From contig JADKIA010000015.1 in assembly GCA_016721465.1 (NCBI GenBank), positions 1 to 64,000 on the forward strand: a DNA stretch of 64,000 bases. The letters are read 5' to 3'. This DNA comes from Ideonella sp. GTDB taxonomy: Bacteria > Pseudomonadota > Gammaproteobacteria > Burkholderiales > Burkholderiaceae_C. Of this stretch, positions 1 through 10,331 are shown piece after piece. Numbering within the stretch: position 1 is the stretch's first letter; the number at the start of each line of letters is the position of its first letter. The notes beneath the pieces are model-generated. The model had not been told where the DNA came from. It did not search any database and worked only from the letters and a program-made list of their open reading frames with translations. Both the position numbers and the translations under genes were made by a program.

Positions 1-104
1 TGCGCCCGTGTGGGCGTACGCGTGCCGATCGGCGGGGTCAGCGCCGATGGTCAATTCCGCCCGAGCCTAACTAGACTTCCGCCATCGCAGCCCCACGACC
101 TGCC

Positions 105-1227
105 ACCGCGACCCGCATCGTCATCAGCGGCACCGGCCTCTACCAGCCGCCGCGTCATCACCAACGCCGAACTGGTCGGGCCTTCAATGCCTATGCCAAC
201 CAGTTCAGCAGCCACAACGCAGCCCGCATCGAGTCCGGCGAAGTGCAGGCCATGGTGAGCTCAGTGTGAGTTCATCGAGAAGGCCTCGGGCATCAAGCAA
301 CGCTACGTGATCGACAAGCAGGGCGTGCTCGACCAGATCGCATGCGCCGCGATTCGAGCCGCGCGATGACGACCAGCTCTCGCTGATGGCCGAGATCGCG
401 GCCGACGCGGCGCGCAGGCGCTGGCCGCCGCCGGCAAGCAGGGATCGGACGTCGACATGGTGCTGTGCGCCAGCGCCAACATGCAGCGCGCCTGCCCAGC
501 CATGGCGGTGGAAATCCAGCAGGCCATCAGCGCCGGCGGCTATGGGTTCGACATGAACGTGGCCTGCTCGTCCGCCACGTTCGCGATGGGAGCAGGCCGT
601 GAACGCGGTGAAGTGCGGCACCGCCAGAATGCGTGCTGATGGTCAGCCCCGAGATCACCTCGGCACACCTGGAGTAGCGCGACCGCGATTGCCACTTCAT
701 CTTCGGCGACGTGTGCACGGCGATGATCATCGGGCGGCCGACACCGCCACGTCGGCTGACCAGTGGGAGAGTGCTGGGCACCAGGCTCGCCACGCAGTTC
801 TCGAACAACATCCGCAACAACTTCGGTTTCGCCAGACCGTTGCGAGGACACCGATCCGGACGCCCGCGACAGACCTTCCGGCAGGAGGGTCGCAAAGGTG
901 TTCAAGGAAGTGGTGCCGCTGGCTGCGGCGCACATCGAGGGGCCACCTGAAGAGCCTCGGCTTCGAGACCGGGCAGATCCGGCGCTTCTGGTTTGCACCG
1001 AGGCCAACGAAGGCATGAACCAGTTCGTGCTGCGCAAGCTGGTGGGCCGGGACGTCACGAACGACATCGCCCCGCTGATCCTGGACACCTACGCCAACAC
1101 CGCCTCGGCGGGTTCGATCATCGCCTTTCACGAACACCATGGCGACATGGTGCCGGGCGACGTGGGCGTGATCTGTTCCTTCGGGGCCGGTTATTCGGTG
1201 GGCAGCGTGGTGGTTCGGCGCCTGTAG
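105..1227 (+). pseudogene. Broken beta-ketoacyl-ACP synthase III (FabH-like)
   Basis: Pieces in all three forward frames add up to a FabH-type condensing enzyme. They run from an N-terminal strand reading RIVISGTGLYQPP, through FIEKASGIKQRYVIDK (about 270-330) and the nucleophile region FDMNVACSSATFAMG (about 547-590), to an intact C-terminal third (RKLVGRDV, ILDTYANTASAGSIIAFH, CSFGAGYSVGSVVVRR) ending at a TAG near 1225. FabH enzymes join an acyl-CoA to malonyl-ACP. The catalytic Cys sits in ACSS and the Asn of the Cys-His-Asn triad in the YANT stretch. At least six frame changes are needed, so no product can be made as written. The start is not resolved, and the first ~100 bases show no gene. 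Since later genes in the first 20 kb carry the same kind of small indel, this may be an intact gene read badly. Confidence 0.8.
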
Positions 1228-1244
1228 GCGCCAACGGCCGCCCC

Positions 1245-1751
1245 CTAAATCACCAAAGGCGCGTCCGGCAGCTCGTTGGTGTCGGCATCTTGCGCTTGCC
1301 GCGCGAAGTGCACGCGCAGCAGTTCGTCCACCGCGTCCACCGCCGCGTTCAGGCCGGTCTCGAACTGCCCGGCCCGCAGGCCTGGCTTCATGCGCTCAAG
1401 GATGGCGGCCCACTGCGCCGCAGTGGCGTGCGGGTTCAGGCCGCGGTCGGCCACGATCTCGATCGTGTGCTCGGCCAGCAGCAGGTAAATCAGCACGCCG
1501 TTGTTGTGCTCGGTGTCCCAGACCCGCAGCTTGCCGAACATCATCAACGCCCGGGCCCGCGCCGGCAGCCGCTTCCACAGGTAGGACCAGGGCAGCCCGG
1601 CCTCGATGCAGATGCGGATCTCGCCGCTGTGCCGCCGTTCGCTGGCGGCCACTCGGTCGGTCAGGCGCGACAAGGCGTCGGCGGGCAGCGCCCGGCGCAC
1701 GTCGGTCTGGTCGCGCCAGCGGTGGCGAAGCATGCGTCCGATACGGTTCAT
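1245..1751 (-). CDS. TPM-domain protein, downstream partner of lemA
   Basis: A 168-residue protein of the TPM family (found in YgcG and thylakoid TLP18.3 proteins). The family signature is the central block NNGVLIYLLLAEHTIEIVADRGL at about residues 85-107 (given here by position; key residues are the NNG turn and the E-ADRG strand). No signal peptide is evident, so it is probably cytoplasmic or peripheral. The start at 1751 is chosen because it overlaps the stop of the upstream TPM gene as TGATG, the usual sign of translational coupling. An upstream in-frame start would run through the Gly-rich tail of that gene. It is the last gene of a lemA-TPM-TPM cluster; such clusters are common in proteobacteria, and their biochemical role is not settled. 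Confidence 0.8.
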   Translation of the reverse strand: MNRIGRMLRHRWRDQTDVRRALPADALSRLTDRVAASERRHSGEIRICIEAGLPWSYLWKRLPARARALMMFGKLRVWDTEHNNGVLIYLLLAEHTIEIVADRGLNPHATAAQWAAILERMKPGLRAGQFETGLNAAVDAVDELLRVHFARQAQDADTNELPDAPLVI

Positions 1752-2666
1752 CACCAGCTCCCGGACGCGCCACCGCCCCCGAAGTCGCCACCACCACCGG
1801 ACGAAAAACCGCCCCCGCCCCCCCCCCGCCCCCGCCCCCGCTGCCGCCGAAGCCGCCGCCACCGAAGATCACCGGCGGCCCGCCACGGCCACCGCGCGAC
1901 CCACCGCCGCTGCCGCCGCCAGCACCGAGCACGATGGCTGCCAGCAGGGCCACCACGCCCGCCGCCCCGGCGAACAACAGGCTCGCGGTGAACAGCCAGA
2001 CCAAGCCCCGGCGCCGGCGCCAGTGAGCAAGGCGCCCAACTTGCGCCCGAACACGCTGCCCAGCACGCCAGCGAGCACCGGCACGGCGACAAACAGGATC
2101 ATCACCACCTCCTGCGCCCCGAAGCCGTCCAGACCGACCGTCGTGTCCGGGCTTGGCAGCGGGGCTGGGCAGTGTTCGCCCCACACGCGCGCCATCAAAC
2201 CATCAACGCCCGCGTTCAGGCCGCCGGCGTAGTCGCCCTGCTTGAAGGCCGGGGTGATGGCGCGGTCAATGATCTGGCGTGCAGCGAGGTCGGGGACCGC
2301 GCCCTCAGGGCCTTAGCCACCTCGATGCGGATCTTGCGGTCGTCGCGCGCCACCACCACCAGCAGGCCATCGCCGACCGTCCTGCGGCCGATCTTCCAGC
2401 TGTCGGCCACACGCTGCTATAGCTGGCGATGTCCTCCGGCTGCGTGGTGGCCACCAGCAGCAGCACGATTTGCGGACCGGCCTCGGCTTCGAAGCCGGCG
2501 AGCTTGGTCTCCAGCGCGCTGCGTTGCGGCGCACTGAGCACCTGGGCCAGGTCCACCACCCGGGCGCTGAGTGCGGGCACGGCTTGCACGTCCTGGGCCA
2601 ATGCCAGGGCCGGCGCGGCCAGCGCCAGCACAACAGCAGCGCCCAGGGCGCGCGCACCTTGGTCAC
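1751..2666 (-). CDS. YgcG-like TPM-domain protein with Gly-rich tail (frameshifted)
   Basis: The product would be exported: GTG start, VTKVRAPWALLL, then a hydrophobic segment ending ALALAQDV. A TPM domain follows (ARVVDLAQVLSAPQRSALE, IVLLLVATTQPEDIASYS, KIGRRTVGDGLLVVVARDDR, IEVAKAL), then a membrane segment (VVMILFVAVPVLAGVLGSVFG) and a Gly/Ser-rich C-terminus ending GGGGASGSW. The parts lie in different frames. Breaks fall in the signal peptide (~2631), near 2410, near 2305 and in the C-rich tract 1800-1960, which codes the Gly-rich tail and contains a long poly-C run typical of base-calling slips. The gene is probably intact in the organism. It overlaps the next gene by one base and follows lemA by a few bases, forming one operon. 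Confidence 0.75.
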
Positions 2667-2673
2667 GGCAGGC

Positions 2674-3290
2674 TCACTTGGAGGCTGCGGGCGCTGGTGC
2701 CTTGTCGAAGCTCACCGAAGGCGGCTTGCTGATGGTGGCCTCGTTCTCCACCGTGAAGCTGGGCTTGACGCTGTAGCTGAACATCATCGCCGTCAGGTTG
2801 GTCGGAAAGCTGCGGGTCAGCGTTGTAGTCCGCCACCGCCTTGATGTAGCGGTTGCGCGCCACGGTGATGCGGTTTTCGGTGCCTTCGAGTTGCACACGC
2901 AGATCCTGGAAGGCCTGGTTGGCCTTCAGGTTCGGGTACTGCTCACTCACCATCAGGCGGCTGAGCGCGCCCGACAACTCACCCTGCGCGGCCTGGAACT
3001 TCTTGAAGGCCTCCGGGTTGTTGATCAACTCGGGCGTGGCCTGGATGCTGGTGGCCTTGCTGCGGGCCTCGATCACCTTGGTGAGCGTGTCCTGCTCAAG
3101 CCGGCCTCGCCCTTGACCGTGGCCACGAGGTTGGGGATCAGGTCGGCGCGGCGCTGGTACTGATTGAGCACCTCGGACCAACCGGCCTTGACGCCCTCGT
3201 CCTGGCGTTGGAAGTCGTTGTAGCCGCAGCCCGAGAGCAACATCACCGCGCTGAGTGCCGTCGTGGCGAGGCTTTGCGAGAAACCGACAT
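2674..3290 (-). CDS. lemA: LemA family lipoprotein (frameshifted)
   Basis: The core reads DTLTKVIEARSKATSIQATP, FKKFQAAQGELSGALSRLMV, YPNLKANQAFQDLRVQLEGT and ENRITVARNRYIKAVADYN, the helical LemA domain. The N-terminus has a lipobox (VMLLSGCGYNDFQ), so the mature protein is probably anchored in a membrane by a diacylated Cys. The C-terminus is FSYSVKPSFTVENEATISKP and ends FDKAPAPAASK. These pieces need frame changes near 3275, near 3110 and near 2812; the last looks like loss of an AC dinucleotide. LemA is a membrane-associated helical protein of unknown biochemical function that is very often followed by TPM-domain genes, as here. No regulatory site was recognised in the ~225 bases upstream. 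Confidence 0.85.
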
Positions 3291-3517
3291 CGATGGACTC
3301 CTGTCTTGCGGAAAGGCCCCGCGCTGAAGTATGGGGCTGCTGTGGCGGATTTCAAGCCATGGAGGCGAAGGCCGCCTGGCCGCCACACCCGCGCGTGTCC
3401 CCAACACCGAGAAGGCGCGTGCAGAATGCGGGGCCCAGGCGGCAATAAGGTCGCCGCACGTCCGGCCCAAACTCGTCAAAGTGCAGGTGGGACGCACGAA
3501 GCCACAGGGAGAACGGC

Positions 3518-5506
3518 ATGAACCATTCCAAGCGGAGCCGCACCGTGCGTGTGGCGTGGGCTGTCGTCACGGCGATGCTGCTGCCCTTGGCCGCGCACGC
3601 GGCGCTCGATCCGGTACCGATCGAGGCTTTTTTCAAGCCCGCCAAGCTGCGCATGCCCAAGCTGTCACCCAGTGGACGCTGGCTGGCGACACTGACCAGC
3701 CTGCCCGAGCGCCGCGTCGGCCTGATGATGGTGGATCTGGACGGCAAGCAGGACCCGCACTTCATCGAGGCCTCCCCACGGCCGACGTGGCGTGGTTCGG
3801 CTGGGTCAGCGACGACTGGTTGATCTTCTCGATCGACGATCCCGACAACCGCGACGACAAGCCGCGCTCCGCGGCCTGATGACCGTGCGGCGCGATGGCG
3901 GCGAGTCGCGCATGCTGGTGCAACGCGAATACCGCTTCAACGACCCGATTGCCACGCGCAAGATCCTGGGCCCGAACCATGAGTTTCTTGGCTACGGCGC
4001 GCCGGGCAGCAACGAGATCGTCGTCGGCGAGTTCAAGTGGGACACGGGTGGCGAGTACAGCCACACCGTGCCGATGGTGCTCAATGTGGCCACCGGCGCG
4101 GTGCGCAGCCTGCTGAAGGATGCACCCAAGGCCTCGGACTGGCTGCTGGATGGCCAGGGGCGCGCCCGAGCCGCGCTGGGCACCGACGGGCCGGACGCCT
4201 TCGTGCTGTGGTCGGACGGGCCGGACAAGCCCTGGCGCCAGATCAGCAAGGCCCCGCGCTTCGAGCAGCCCTTCGGGTTGGCCTACATCGACGACAAGGG
4301 CCTGATGGTTCGCACCTGGGACACCCAAGGCCACACCGGTGCGCAGCTTCGACTGGTCAAGGGCCGGCCAGGGCCGGAGGCACTGCTGGCCACGCCGGGA
4401 TTCGACGGGCCGGTGAGGCCCGTGGATCGGCGCGATAGCGACATTGTCGACGGCGTGCGCCTGGCCGTGGACGGCACGGCCACCGTGTGGTTCAACCCGA
4501 CCATGAAACGCATCCAAGCCGAAGTGGACGCCGGCCTGCCGGGGCGCCTGAACCTGCTCAGCTGCCGGCCCTGCGACGGCCCGCGCGTGGTGTTGGTGTC
4601 GTCCTACTCGGACCGCAGTGCCGGCGATCACCTGATCTACCGTCCGCAGCAAAAGAAGTGGCAGCTGATTGGCAGCTCACGGCCGGACATCGACGAAAAG
4701 CGCATGTCGCCCTTGAGCTTTCACCGCACCAGGGCCCGTGATGGCCTGGACTTGCCGCTGTGGGTGACGCGGCCGATCGGCGCCACGGAAAAGCCGCAGC
4801 CCGCCGTGGTGATGGTGCATGGCGGGCCCAATGTGCGCGGCACCTATTGGGGCTGGGATGCCGACGCCCAATTCCTCGCCTCTCGCGGCTACGTGGTGAT
4901 CGAGCCCGAGTTTCGCGGCAGCCGGGGCTATGGCGTGTCGCATTTCCGCGCCGGCTGGAAGCAGTGGGGCCTGGCCATGCAGGACGACGTGAGCGATGCG
5001 CTCAAATTCGCCGTTGGGCAGGGCTGGGTCGACCCGACCCGTGTGTGCATCATGGGTTTCAGCTATGGCGGCTATGCCACGCTGATGGGCCTGGTGAAGG
5101 ACCCGGACCAGTACCGCTGCGGCATCGCGGGCATGGCGGTGTCCGACCCGAGGAACATGTTCAGCATGCACTGGTCCGACATCTCCGATTCGGCGCGCCA
5201 ATACAGCCTGCCCACGCTGATGGGCGACCCAAAGAAGGACGAAGCCCAGTTCATCGCCACCTCGCCGGTGGAGCAGGTGGCACGCATCAAGCGCCGCTGC
5301 TGCTTCTGCACGGCTTCAAGGACCAGCGGGTGCCTGTCGAGAATGGCGAGCGCATGCGCGACGCGCTGCTCAAGCATGGCAAGAAGGTGGAGTGGCTGCT
5401 CTACCCGGACGAGGCCCACGGCTTCCAGCGGCCGGACAACCGCATCGATTTCTGGCGCCGCGCCGAGGCGTTTCTCGCTGTGCACCTGAAGCCCGAACCC
5501 AAGTAG
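3518..5506 (+). CDS. Secreted S9-family (prolyl oligopeptidase/acyl-peptidase-like) serine peptidase, three frameshifts
   Basis: Start ATG follows AGGGAG at a good distance. A signal peptide (MLLPLAAHAALDPVP) targets it to the periplasm. A beta-propeller-type N-terminal half is followed by an alpha/beta hydrolase: VVMVHGGPNVRGTYWGWD, the nucleophile elbow GFSYGGYA, the Asp region LLLLHGFKDQRVP and the His region YPDEAHGF. These complete a Ser-Asp-His triad, and the length (~660 aa) is normal for S9. Three single-base losses split the frame: near 3775 (C run), near 3872 (G run) and near 5291 (AAGG read as AAG). Restoring one base at each gives an unbroken protein, so this is probably a working gene. 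It ends 25 bases before the IS element. Confidence 0.85.
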
Positions 5507-5527
5507 GGCGAGGCCGCGCGGCGCAGT

Positions 5528-5548
5528 CTAGGGCAATGCTGAAAAAGC
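5528..5548 (+). repeat. IS left end: CTAG target duplication plus left inverted repeat
   Basis: CTAG at 5528-5531 is the left copy of the target duplication. The left terminal inverted repeat GGCAATGCTGAAAAAGC follows at 5532-5548. Confidence 0.88.
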
Positions 5549-6694
5549 CGTCAACGAATAGATGGCTAACACGTTAACTACGTATGAAGCAGCAAACACT
5601 CGCCATGGCCGCCGATCAGCAAGCCGCATTTGAACAATACCGCAAGCCGACCAAACGCGACGTGTTCCTTCCAGACGATGGAGGCGATCGTGCCCTGGGC
5701 GCAGCTGTGCGAAGTGATCGAGCCGCATTACCCCAAGGGCGAAGGCGGACGCCCGCCCATCGGGCTGGAGCGGATGCTGCGGATGCACTTCGTGCAGCAC
5801 TGGTTCAACTTGGCCGATGAAGCCTGCGAGGAGGCGCTGCTCGACAGCACGAGCTTGCGGCGCTTCGTGGGCATCGATCTGGGTCGCGAGCGGGTGCCCG
5901 ACGGAACGACGCTGCTGAAGTTCCGACGCCTGCTGGGCGAGCACAAGCTGGGCGAGCAGCTGTTCGCCAAGGTAGGCGAGCTGCAGGCCAAGGGTGTGAA
6001 GGTGGGCAAGGGCACGATCGTGGACGCAACCATCATCGGGGCACCCAGCTCGACGAAGAACGCGGACAAGGCGCGCGACCCCGAGATGCACCAGACCAAG
6101 AAGGGCCAGCAGTGGTACTTCGGGATGAAGCTGCACATTGGCGTGGACAGCAAGACGGGCCTGACTCACAGCGCCGTGGTGACGGCGGCCAACGTGCACG
6201 ACAAGCATCCCCTGCCGGACCTGCTGCACGGCGACGAGCAGCGCGTGTACGGCGACAGCGCGTATTCGGGCCAGCGCGAGCTGATTCAAAGCAAGGCGCC
6301 CAAGGCGAAGGACCTGACCAACGAGCGCGTGCGCAGGCGCGGCGGCGAGGTCGACGAAGCCAAGTGGGCGAGAAACCACGAGAAGTCCAAGATTCGAGCG
6401 CGGGTTGAACATGTCTTCGGTGTGGTCAAGCGGCTGTGGGGCTTCAGCAAGACACGCTACCGGGGCTTGGCCAAGAACGCCACTCGCGCGTTCACGGCGC
6501 TGGCGCTGGCCAACATCTTCATGTCGCGAGCGCGGCTGATGGCACAGGTGCGTCCATGAGGACGAAAACAGGGTCGAAAGACCCGTTCGCAAGGCCCGGT
6601 GGGCCTGGAAACCGATCGCCACAATCATGACTTCCCGCATCCCGAAATCATGGCCGCTGACTCACCTTGCAAGGGGTGCTTGTTCAGCGTTGCC
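5532..6694 (+). mobile_element. Complete IS5-family insertion sequence, 1,163 bp
   Basis: The element is bounded by imperfect 17-bp terminal inverted repeats (GGCAATGCTGAAAAAGC on the left, GGCAACGCTGAACAAGC reading in from the right, 15 of 17 identical). It is flanked on both sides by CTAG, matching the 4-bp YTAR-type target duplication of IS5-group elements. It carries one transposase gene on the plus strand. It sits exactly in the short gap between two convergent genes, the S9 peptidase and telA. The right CTAG copy includes the TAG stop codon of telA, so neither gene is broken. Confidence 0.9.
5584..6559 (+). pseudogene. IS5-family DDE transposase, one frameshift
   Basis: The protein begins MKQQTLAMAADQQAAFEQYR, and its bulk (from FQTMEAIVPWAQLCEVIEPH) lies in another frame. 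The break is one extra C at about 5671: removing it restores KRDVFLQTMEAI. Catalytic DDE residues are visible: Asp in IVDATIIGAPSS, Asp in VYGDSAYSGQ and Glu in RARVEHVFGVVKRLWG. The N-terminal part has the IS5 helix-turn-helix block (GRPPIGLERMLRMHFVQHWF). Length (~325 aa) is normal for the family. With the extra base the transposase is dead. Because neighbouring genes carry the same kind of small error, it may be functional in the organism. Confidence 0.85.
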
Positions 6695-6698
6695 CTAG
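6678..6698 (+). repeat. IS right end: right inverted repeat plus CTAG target duplication
   Basis: The right inverted repeat occupies 6678-6694 and pairs with 5532-5548 with two mismatches. CTAG at 6695-6698 is the right target-site copy, and its first three bases are also the complement of the telA TAG stop codon. Confidence 0.88.
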
Positions 6699-7926
6699 AG
6701 CTTGACCGGTCCGCCGACGGAAGGCACGCCCACCTGCGACGCCGCCTCTCGCGCCTGCTGTTGGCGCGTGCGGTCCACGTACTGGTCGGCGCGCGCCAGC
6801 TGGTCGCGGATGATGGCGTTGTTCTGCCCCATCACGTCGATCGCCTTGGTGCGGAAGTTGTCCATCGCGTCCATGGCCTGGAAGGTCTGGTCGAACATCT
6901 CCTTCATCTTGTCGATGCCCAGCATGGGTTCTGCGCAAACTGCGTGGTCTGGTCGACATGCTGGTTGAGCTGACGGCCGGTCTCGCTGATCAGGTTGCCG
7001 ATGGTGGCGTTCACGCCCGAGAGCATCTCCATCACCTTGATCTGGTTGCCGGTGGCGCGGGCCACGGTCTGCGCCACGGCGAGTGCGCTCATGCCGGTGG
7101 TGGCCACGCGGGTGCAACCGTTCATCATCTCGCGGCCGGTCTTCTTCAGCACATCCAGCGCCAGGTAGCCGTTGATGCACACCGCCTGTTGGGTCTGGAT
7201 GTCCTGCAGGTTCTGCCGGGCGTAGAACAGCACCTCCTGGCGCAGCGCCTGGGCGCGCTGCGGATCGCTGCTTTCCAGCGTGGCCACCTTCTCGGCCAGG
7301 CGCGTGTCCAGCTGCCTGGCAAAGTGAGCGGCTCCAGCCAGCTTCTGCATCGCGTCCCACAGCTTGCCGCGCGTGGCTTCGATGTCGACCACGTCCTTCT
7401 GCATGTCGTCGCGTGCGGCGTAGAGCTGCGACATCGAGGTCTTCAGCTGCTCCGCCGCGGTCTGGTACTTGCGAAAGTAGGCTTCCAGCTTGTTGCCGAA
7501 GGGGATCATGCCCAGCAGCTTGCGCGGCTGCATCAGGTCGCCGTCGTTGCCGGGGTTCAGTTCGTCCAGCTGCGCACGGATGTCGGCGATGGCCTTGTAG
7601 GCCGACGTGTCCTCGATGCCGGCGAAGTTGCGCTGCATGAAGCGGCCCTGCATCAGGCTGGACGCATTGGACACCTCCTCGCGACCCAGTGCGAAGGCGC
7701 TGTCCAGCCGCGACTTGAAGGCGTCGGAATGAATGTCCTCGGTGGCCAGCGCGTCGATGAAGCGCAGCACCTGCTGGTCCACCGCCTGCATCGCTTCGGG
7801 CTTCAGCGGCACGGCCTCGCGGCTGGATTCGGCCGGCACCGGGCTGATGACCTCGGGCGGCTCCAGCCGGAACGCGGCAGGGGCCAAGCTTGCGGAGGTG
7901 GGTGCGGGTGAGGACGGGTTGGTCAT
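6695..7926 (-). CDS. TelA/YaaN-family toxic anion resistance protein (one frameshift)
   Basis: An all-helical protein of about 410 residues. Diagnostic stretches include LMQPRKLLGMIPFGNKLEAY, FRKYQTAAEQLKTSM, NGYLALDVLKKTGREMMNGC, VARATGNQIKVMEMLSGVNA and, after the break, MLGIDKMKEMFDQTFQAMDA. The TelA family is named for tellurite resistance, but its molecular role is not established. No signal peptide is seen, so it is probably cytoplasmic. The frame is lost near 6927, where a run of three C on the coding strand reads as two; one added base joins QFAQNP to MLGIDKMKEMF. It is the last gene of a four-gene operon, three bases after the XpaC-like gene. The pairing matches Bacillus, where xpaC and yaaN are adjacent. 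Confidence 0.87.
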
Positions 7927-7929
7927 GGG

Positions 7930-8667
7930 TCAGTTCTCCTTGGCGGGCGGTGCGCCGGCCGGCAACGCGGCGGACTGGGGGAGGTTGAGCGCCGGCGATT
8001 CGGCTTCGGGGGCCAGGCCCGGCAGCGCGGCCGCCTCGCCGAACTTCTGCTTCAGAAACTTGGAATGCACCAGGAAGGCATGCGCGTCCTGCGAGGCCAG
8101 GTCGTCGCCGAGCTGGCGCACCTTGGCTTCGAGCTCGGCGACGGTGTCCTTGAAGGTTTCCTGCGCCGTCTTGCCGTTCTCCAGCACATGGCCGGTGGCA
8201 TAGGCCGCCGGGATCGACAGGTAGGTGTTCAGCGCTTCGGGCAGGTAGCGGATGGCGATGTGGCGGGCATGGAAGCTGTCCTGCAGCGACAGGCTGCCGC
8301 GCGAGCGCTCCCATTGCTGCAGCAATCCGTCGAGCGCCTTGCACAGCTCCAGCACGCGGGCCTGCAGGCTGGCCGGGATGCGGTTGTCGGGGTTGTGCTC
8401 GGTGAGCCGGCGCACGCCGTTCAGCGCGCGCTCCATGGCTTCACGCGCATCGCCTTCGTCGCTGAACTGCAGCGCTTCCCACTCGGGTTCCCGCTTCGAC
8501 GGAAAGCCCAGCCACAATCCTCCGCCGACGAAGCCGGCCGCATAGCCCAACGCCGCCACGCCCAGGCCCAGCGTGCCGAGCAGCCCCAGGGCCTTGAGCA
8601 CCAGCACCAAGCTGGCCAGCCCCAGGCCGCACCAATTGGCGGGGGAGGTGAGCCAGCGCAGGATCAC
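7930..8667 (-). CDS. XpaC-like membrane protein
   Basis: A 245-residue protein. It starts with GTG overlapping the previous gene's stop by four bases (GTGA). Two N-terminal hydrophobic segments (LASLVLVLKALGLLGTLGLG and AALGYAAGFVGGGLWLGF, residues ~17-55) anchor it in the inner membrane. A cytoplasmic helical domain follows (LNGVRRLTEHNPDNRIPASL, ARVLELCKALDGLLQQWE, YLPEALNTYLSIPAAYATG) and then a Pro/Ala tail. The helical part and its place beside TelA support the XpaC family (named for 5-bromo-4-chloroindolyl phosphate hydrolysis). Its enzymatic function is unproven. The family call rests partly on synteny and is less certain than the TelA call. Confidence 0.65.
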   Translation of the reverse strand: MILRWLTSPANWCGLGLASLVLVLKALGLLGTLGLGVAALGYAAGFVGGGLWLGFPSKREPEWEALQFSDEGDAREAMERALNGVRRLTEHNPDNRIPASLQARVLELCKALDGLLQQWERSRGSLSLQDSFHARHIAIRYLPEALNTYLSIPAAYATGHVLENGKTAQETFKDTVAELEAKVRQLGDDLASQDAHAFLVHSKFLKQKFGEAAALPGLAPEAESPALNLPQSAALPAGAPPAKEN

Positions 8668-10331
8668 TGGTAGGCCCGGATGTCCTTGAACACGCTGTAC
8701 AGCGGCGTGCGGCGCGCGTCGAACACCTTGCCGCCGGTGGTGGCCACCAGGTCGTTCAGCGCGGCCGGGTTGGCCTCGCCAAACAGCACCATGAAGACAG
8801 GGATGCCGCGTACGTCTTCCGGCAGTGCCGCGTAGTCCTGCTTGAAGCGCGCCAGGTCGCGGCCCTTGTTATTTTCGCCATCGGTGAAGGCCACCACCGA
8901 GTACTGGTACTTCGGGTTCTTCTTGCGTTCTTCGAGCATCTGCGTCAGTGCCTGGTACACCGCGTCGTACAGGGCCGTGCCGCCCTTCATCTGCAGGCCG
9001 TCGGCGAAGTTGCGCACCTCGGTCAGCACCTGCTGCTTGGCGTCGCTGTCGGCCTGCAGCTCCACGCCCCGCTGGGCCGTGGTGCCCGCCGGCACGGTGA
9101 AGGCGGTGAGGCCGTAGGGCGTCTCGGCAAAAGGCTGCATCCACAGCTTCTCGCGGTTGGTGAGCTTGGCGATGCGGCCGGTGAGCGAGGCGTCGGCGCC
9201 GGCGATGTAGTGGATGGCCTGCACCAGCTGGGCGCGGCGCCCGCCGCCTTCCATGCTGCCGCTGGTGTCGAGTACGAAGGTGCTGGCGATGGGCAGGCGG
9301 AACTCATTGAGGTAGGCCGCGATCAGGCCGTCGGCCAGCGCGCGGTCCGGCGAGAAGGGCAGCTCGACGTGCATGCCTTCCCTGGGCAGCAGGTCGCTCA
9401 GTTGAGCCGTCAGCTCGGGCTTGATCGGGCGGCGCAGGGTTTGCCTGGCCAGCCACACTTGGGCGGTCTCGCTCTTCAGGTACTCCACCACCTTCAGGTA
9501 GTCGGCACGGCGCGCTTCGTCGAGCAGCATGAAGGGGTAGTCGGCCGTGCTCACGCCCTCGTGCGGGTAGATCAGCCGGAGCTTCTCGCGCAACTTGCCC
9601 GAGGCATTGAGCGACAGCAGCCAGCTCTCGTAGTTGATGAAGGCGTTGACGCGCGTGCCCTGTTGCGCGATGAACTGTTCCGACAGGTAGGTGGAGTTGT
9701 CGCCCGGCAGCTTGTAGCCTTTGAGGAAATCGGCAATCGCCTTGCGGTCCACATCGGCGGCACTCAAGGCTTCGGCCTTTTGGCTGGCGGCCGCCACCAC
9801 GCCCATCAGCGCCATGAAGCCCTGGTTGGAGGTGGCCGGGTTGGAGAGGGCGTAAGTGAGCTTGCCGTCGCGCGCCGCGTTGGCGATGTCTTTCCAGGTG
9901 AGCTTGGCCGCCGCAGCCGGATCGGCCCAGCCCAGCTTGGCCGCAGACGATTCGCTCACGCCCACCGCGATGGGCGACAGCATGATCTTTTCCTGCAGCT
10001 TGACGCGGCTCTGGCCTTGCGCGTCGGACAACAGGTATTTGGCATTGGCGAACCAGGCCGCGTCGGCCTTGGCGTTGCCGGTGAGCACGGCCTCGGTGCT
10101 TTCCATCGTGCCGCCGAACGTGAAGCGCAGTTTCACGCCCGTGGCCTTCTCCACCATCTCCTGCAGCGGCAACACGTCGCGCAAGTCGCTGGTGGCGAGC
10201 ACCTTGAATTCCGGCGCCGTGGCGGCAGGGACTGCTGGCGCCGCAGGCGGGGGCGGCGGCTCCTTGCGACCGCAGGCCGACAGCAGCGCCAAGGCGGCCG
10301 TGGCCGCCAGGATCCAGCGGCGAGACTTCAT
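8664..10331 (-). CDS. Lipoprotein fusing a substrate-binding-like domain to a von Willebrand factor A domain
   Basis: 555 residues. The lipoprotein signal has its Cys at residue 20 (LLSAC), followed by a Pro-rich linker. Residues ~40-310 look like a type-2 periplasmic binding protein (FKVLATSDLRDVLPLQEMVE, KLRFTFGGTMESTEAVLTG, ALSNPATSNQGFMALMG). Residues ~348-545 form a vWA domain with a complete metal-site DTSGS at 355-359, a conserved Thr region (KGGTALYDAVYQ) and VVAFTDGENNKGRD. The protein should face the periplasm. Start and stop overlap both neighbours by four bases, so the four genes are tightly coupled. The vWA metal site suggests a metal-dependent protein partner; no ligand can be deduced. 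Confidence 0.85.
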   Translation of the reverse strand: MKSRRWILAATAALALLSACGRKEPPPPPAAPAVPAATAPEFKVLATSDLRDVLPLQEMVEKATGVKLRFTFGGTMESTEAVLTGNAKADAAWFANAKYLLSDAQGQSRVKLQEKIMLSPIAVGVSESSAAKLGWADPAAAAKLTWKDIANAARDGKLTYALSNPATSNQGFMALMGVVAAASQKAEALSAADVDRKAIADFLKGYKLPGDNSTYLSEQFIAQQGTRVNAFINYESWLLSLNASGKLREKLRLIYPHEGVSTADYPFMLLDEARRADYLKVVEYLKSETAQVWLARQTLRRPIKPELTAQLSDLLPREGMHVELPFSPDRALADGLIAAYLNEFRLPIASTFVLDTSGSMEGGGRRAQLVQAIHYIAGADASLTGRIAKLTNREKLWMQPFAETPYGLTAFTVPAGTTAQRGVELQADSDAKQQVLTEVRNFADGLQMKGGTALYDAVYQALTQMLEERKKNPKYQYSVVAFTDGENNKGRDLARFKQDYAALPEDVRGIPVFMVLFGEANPAALNDLVATTGGKVFDARRTPLYSVFKDIRAYQ

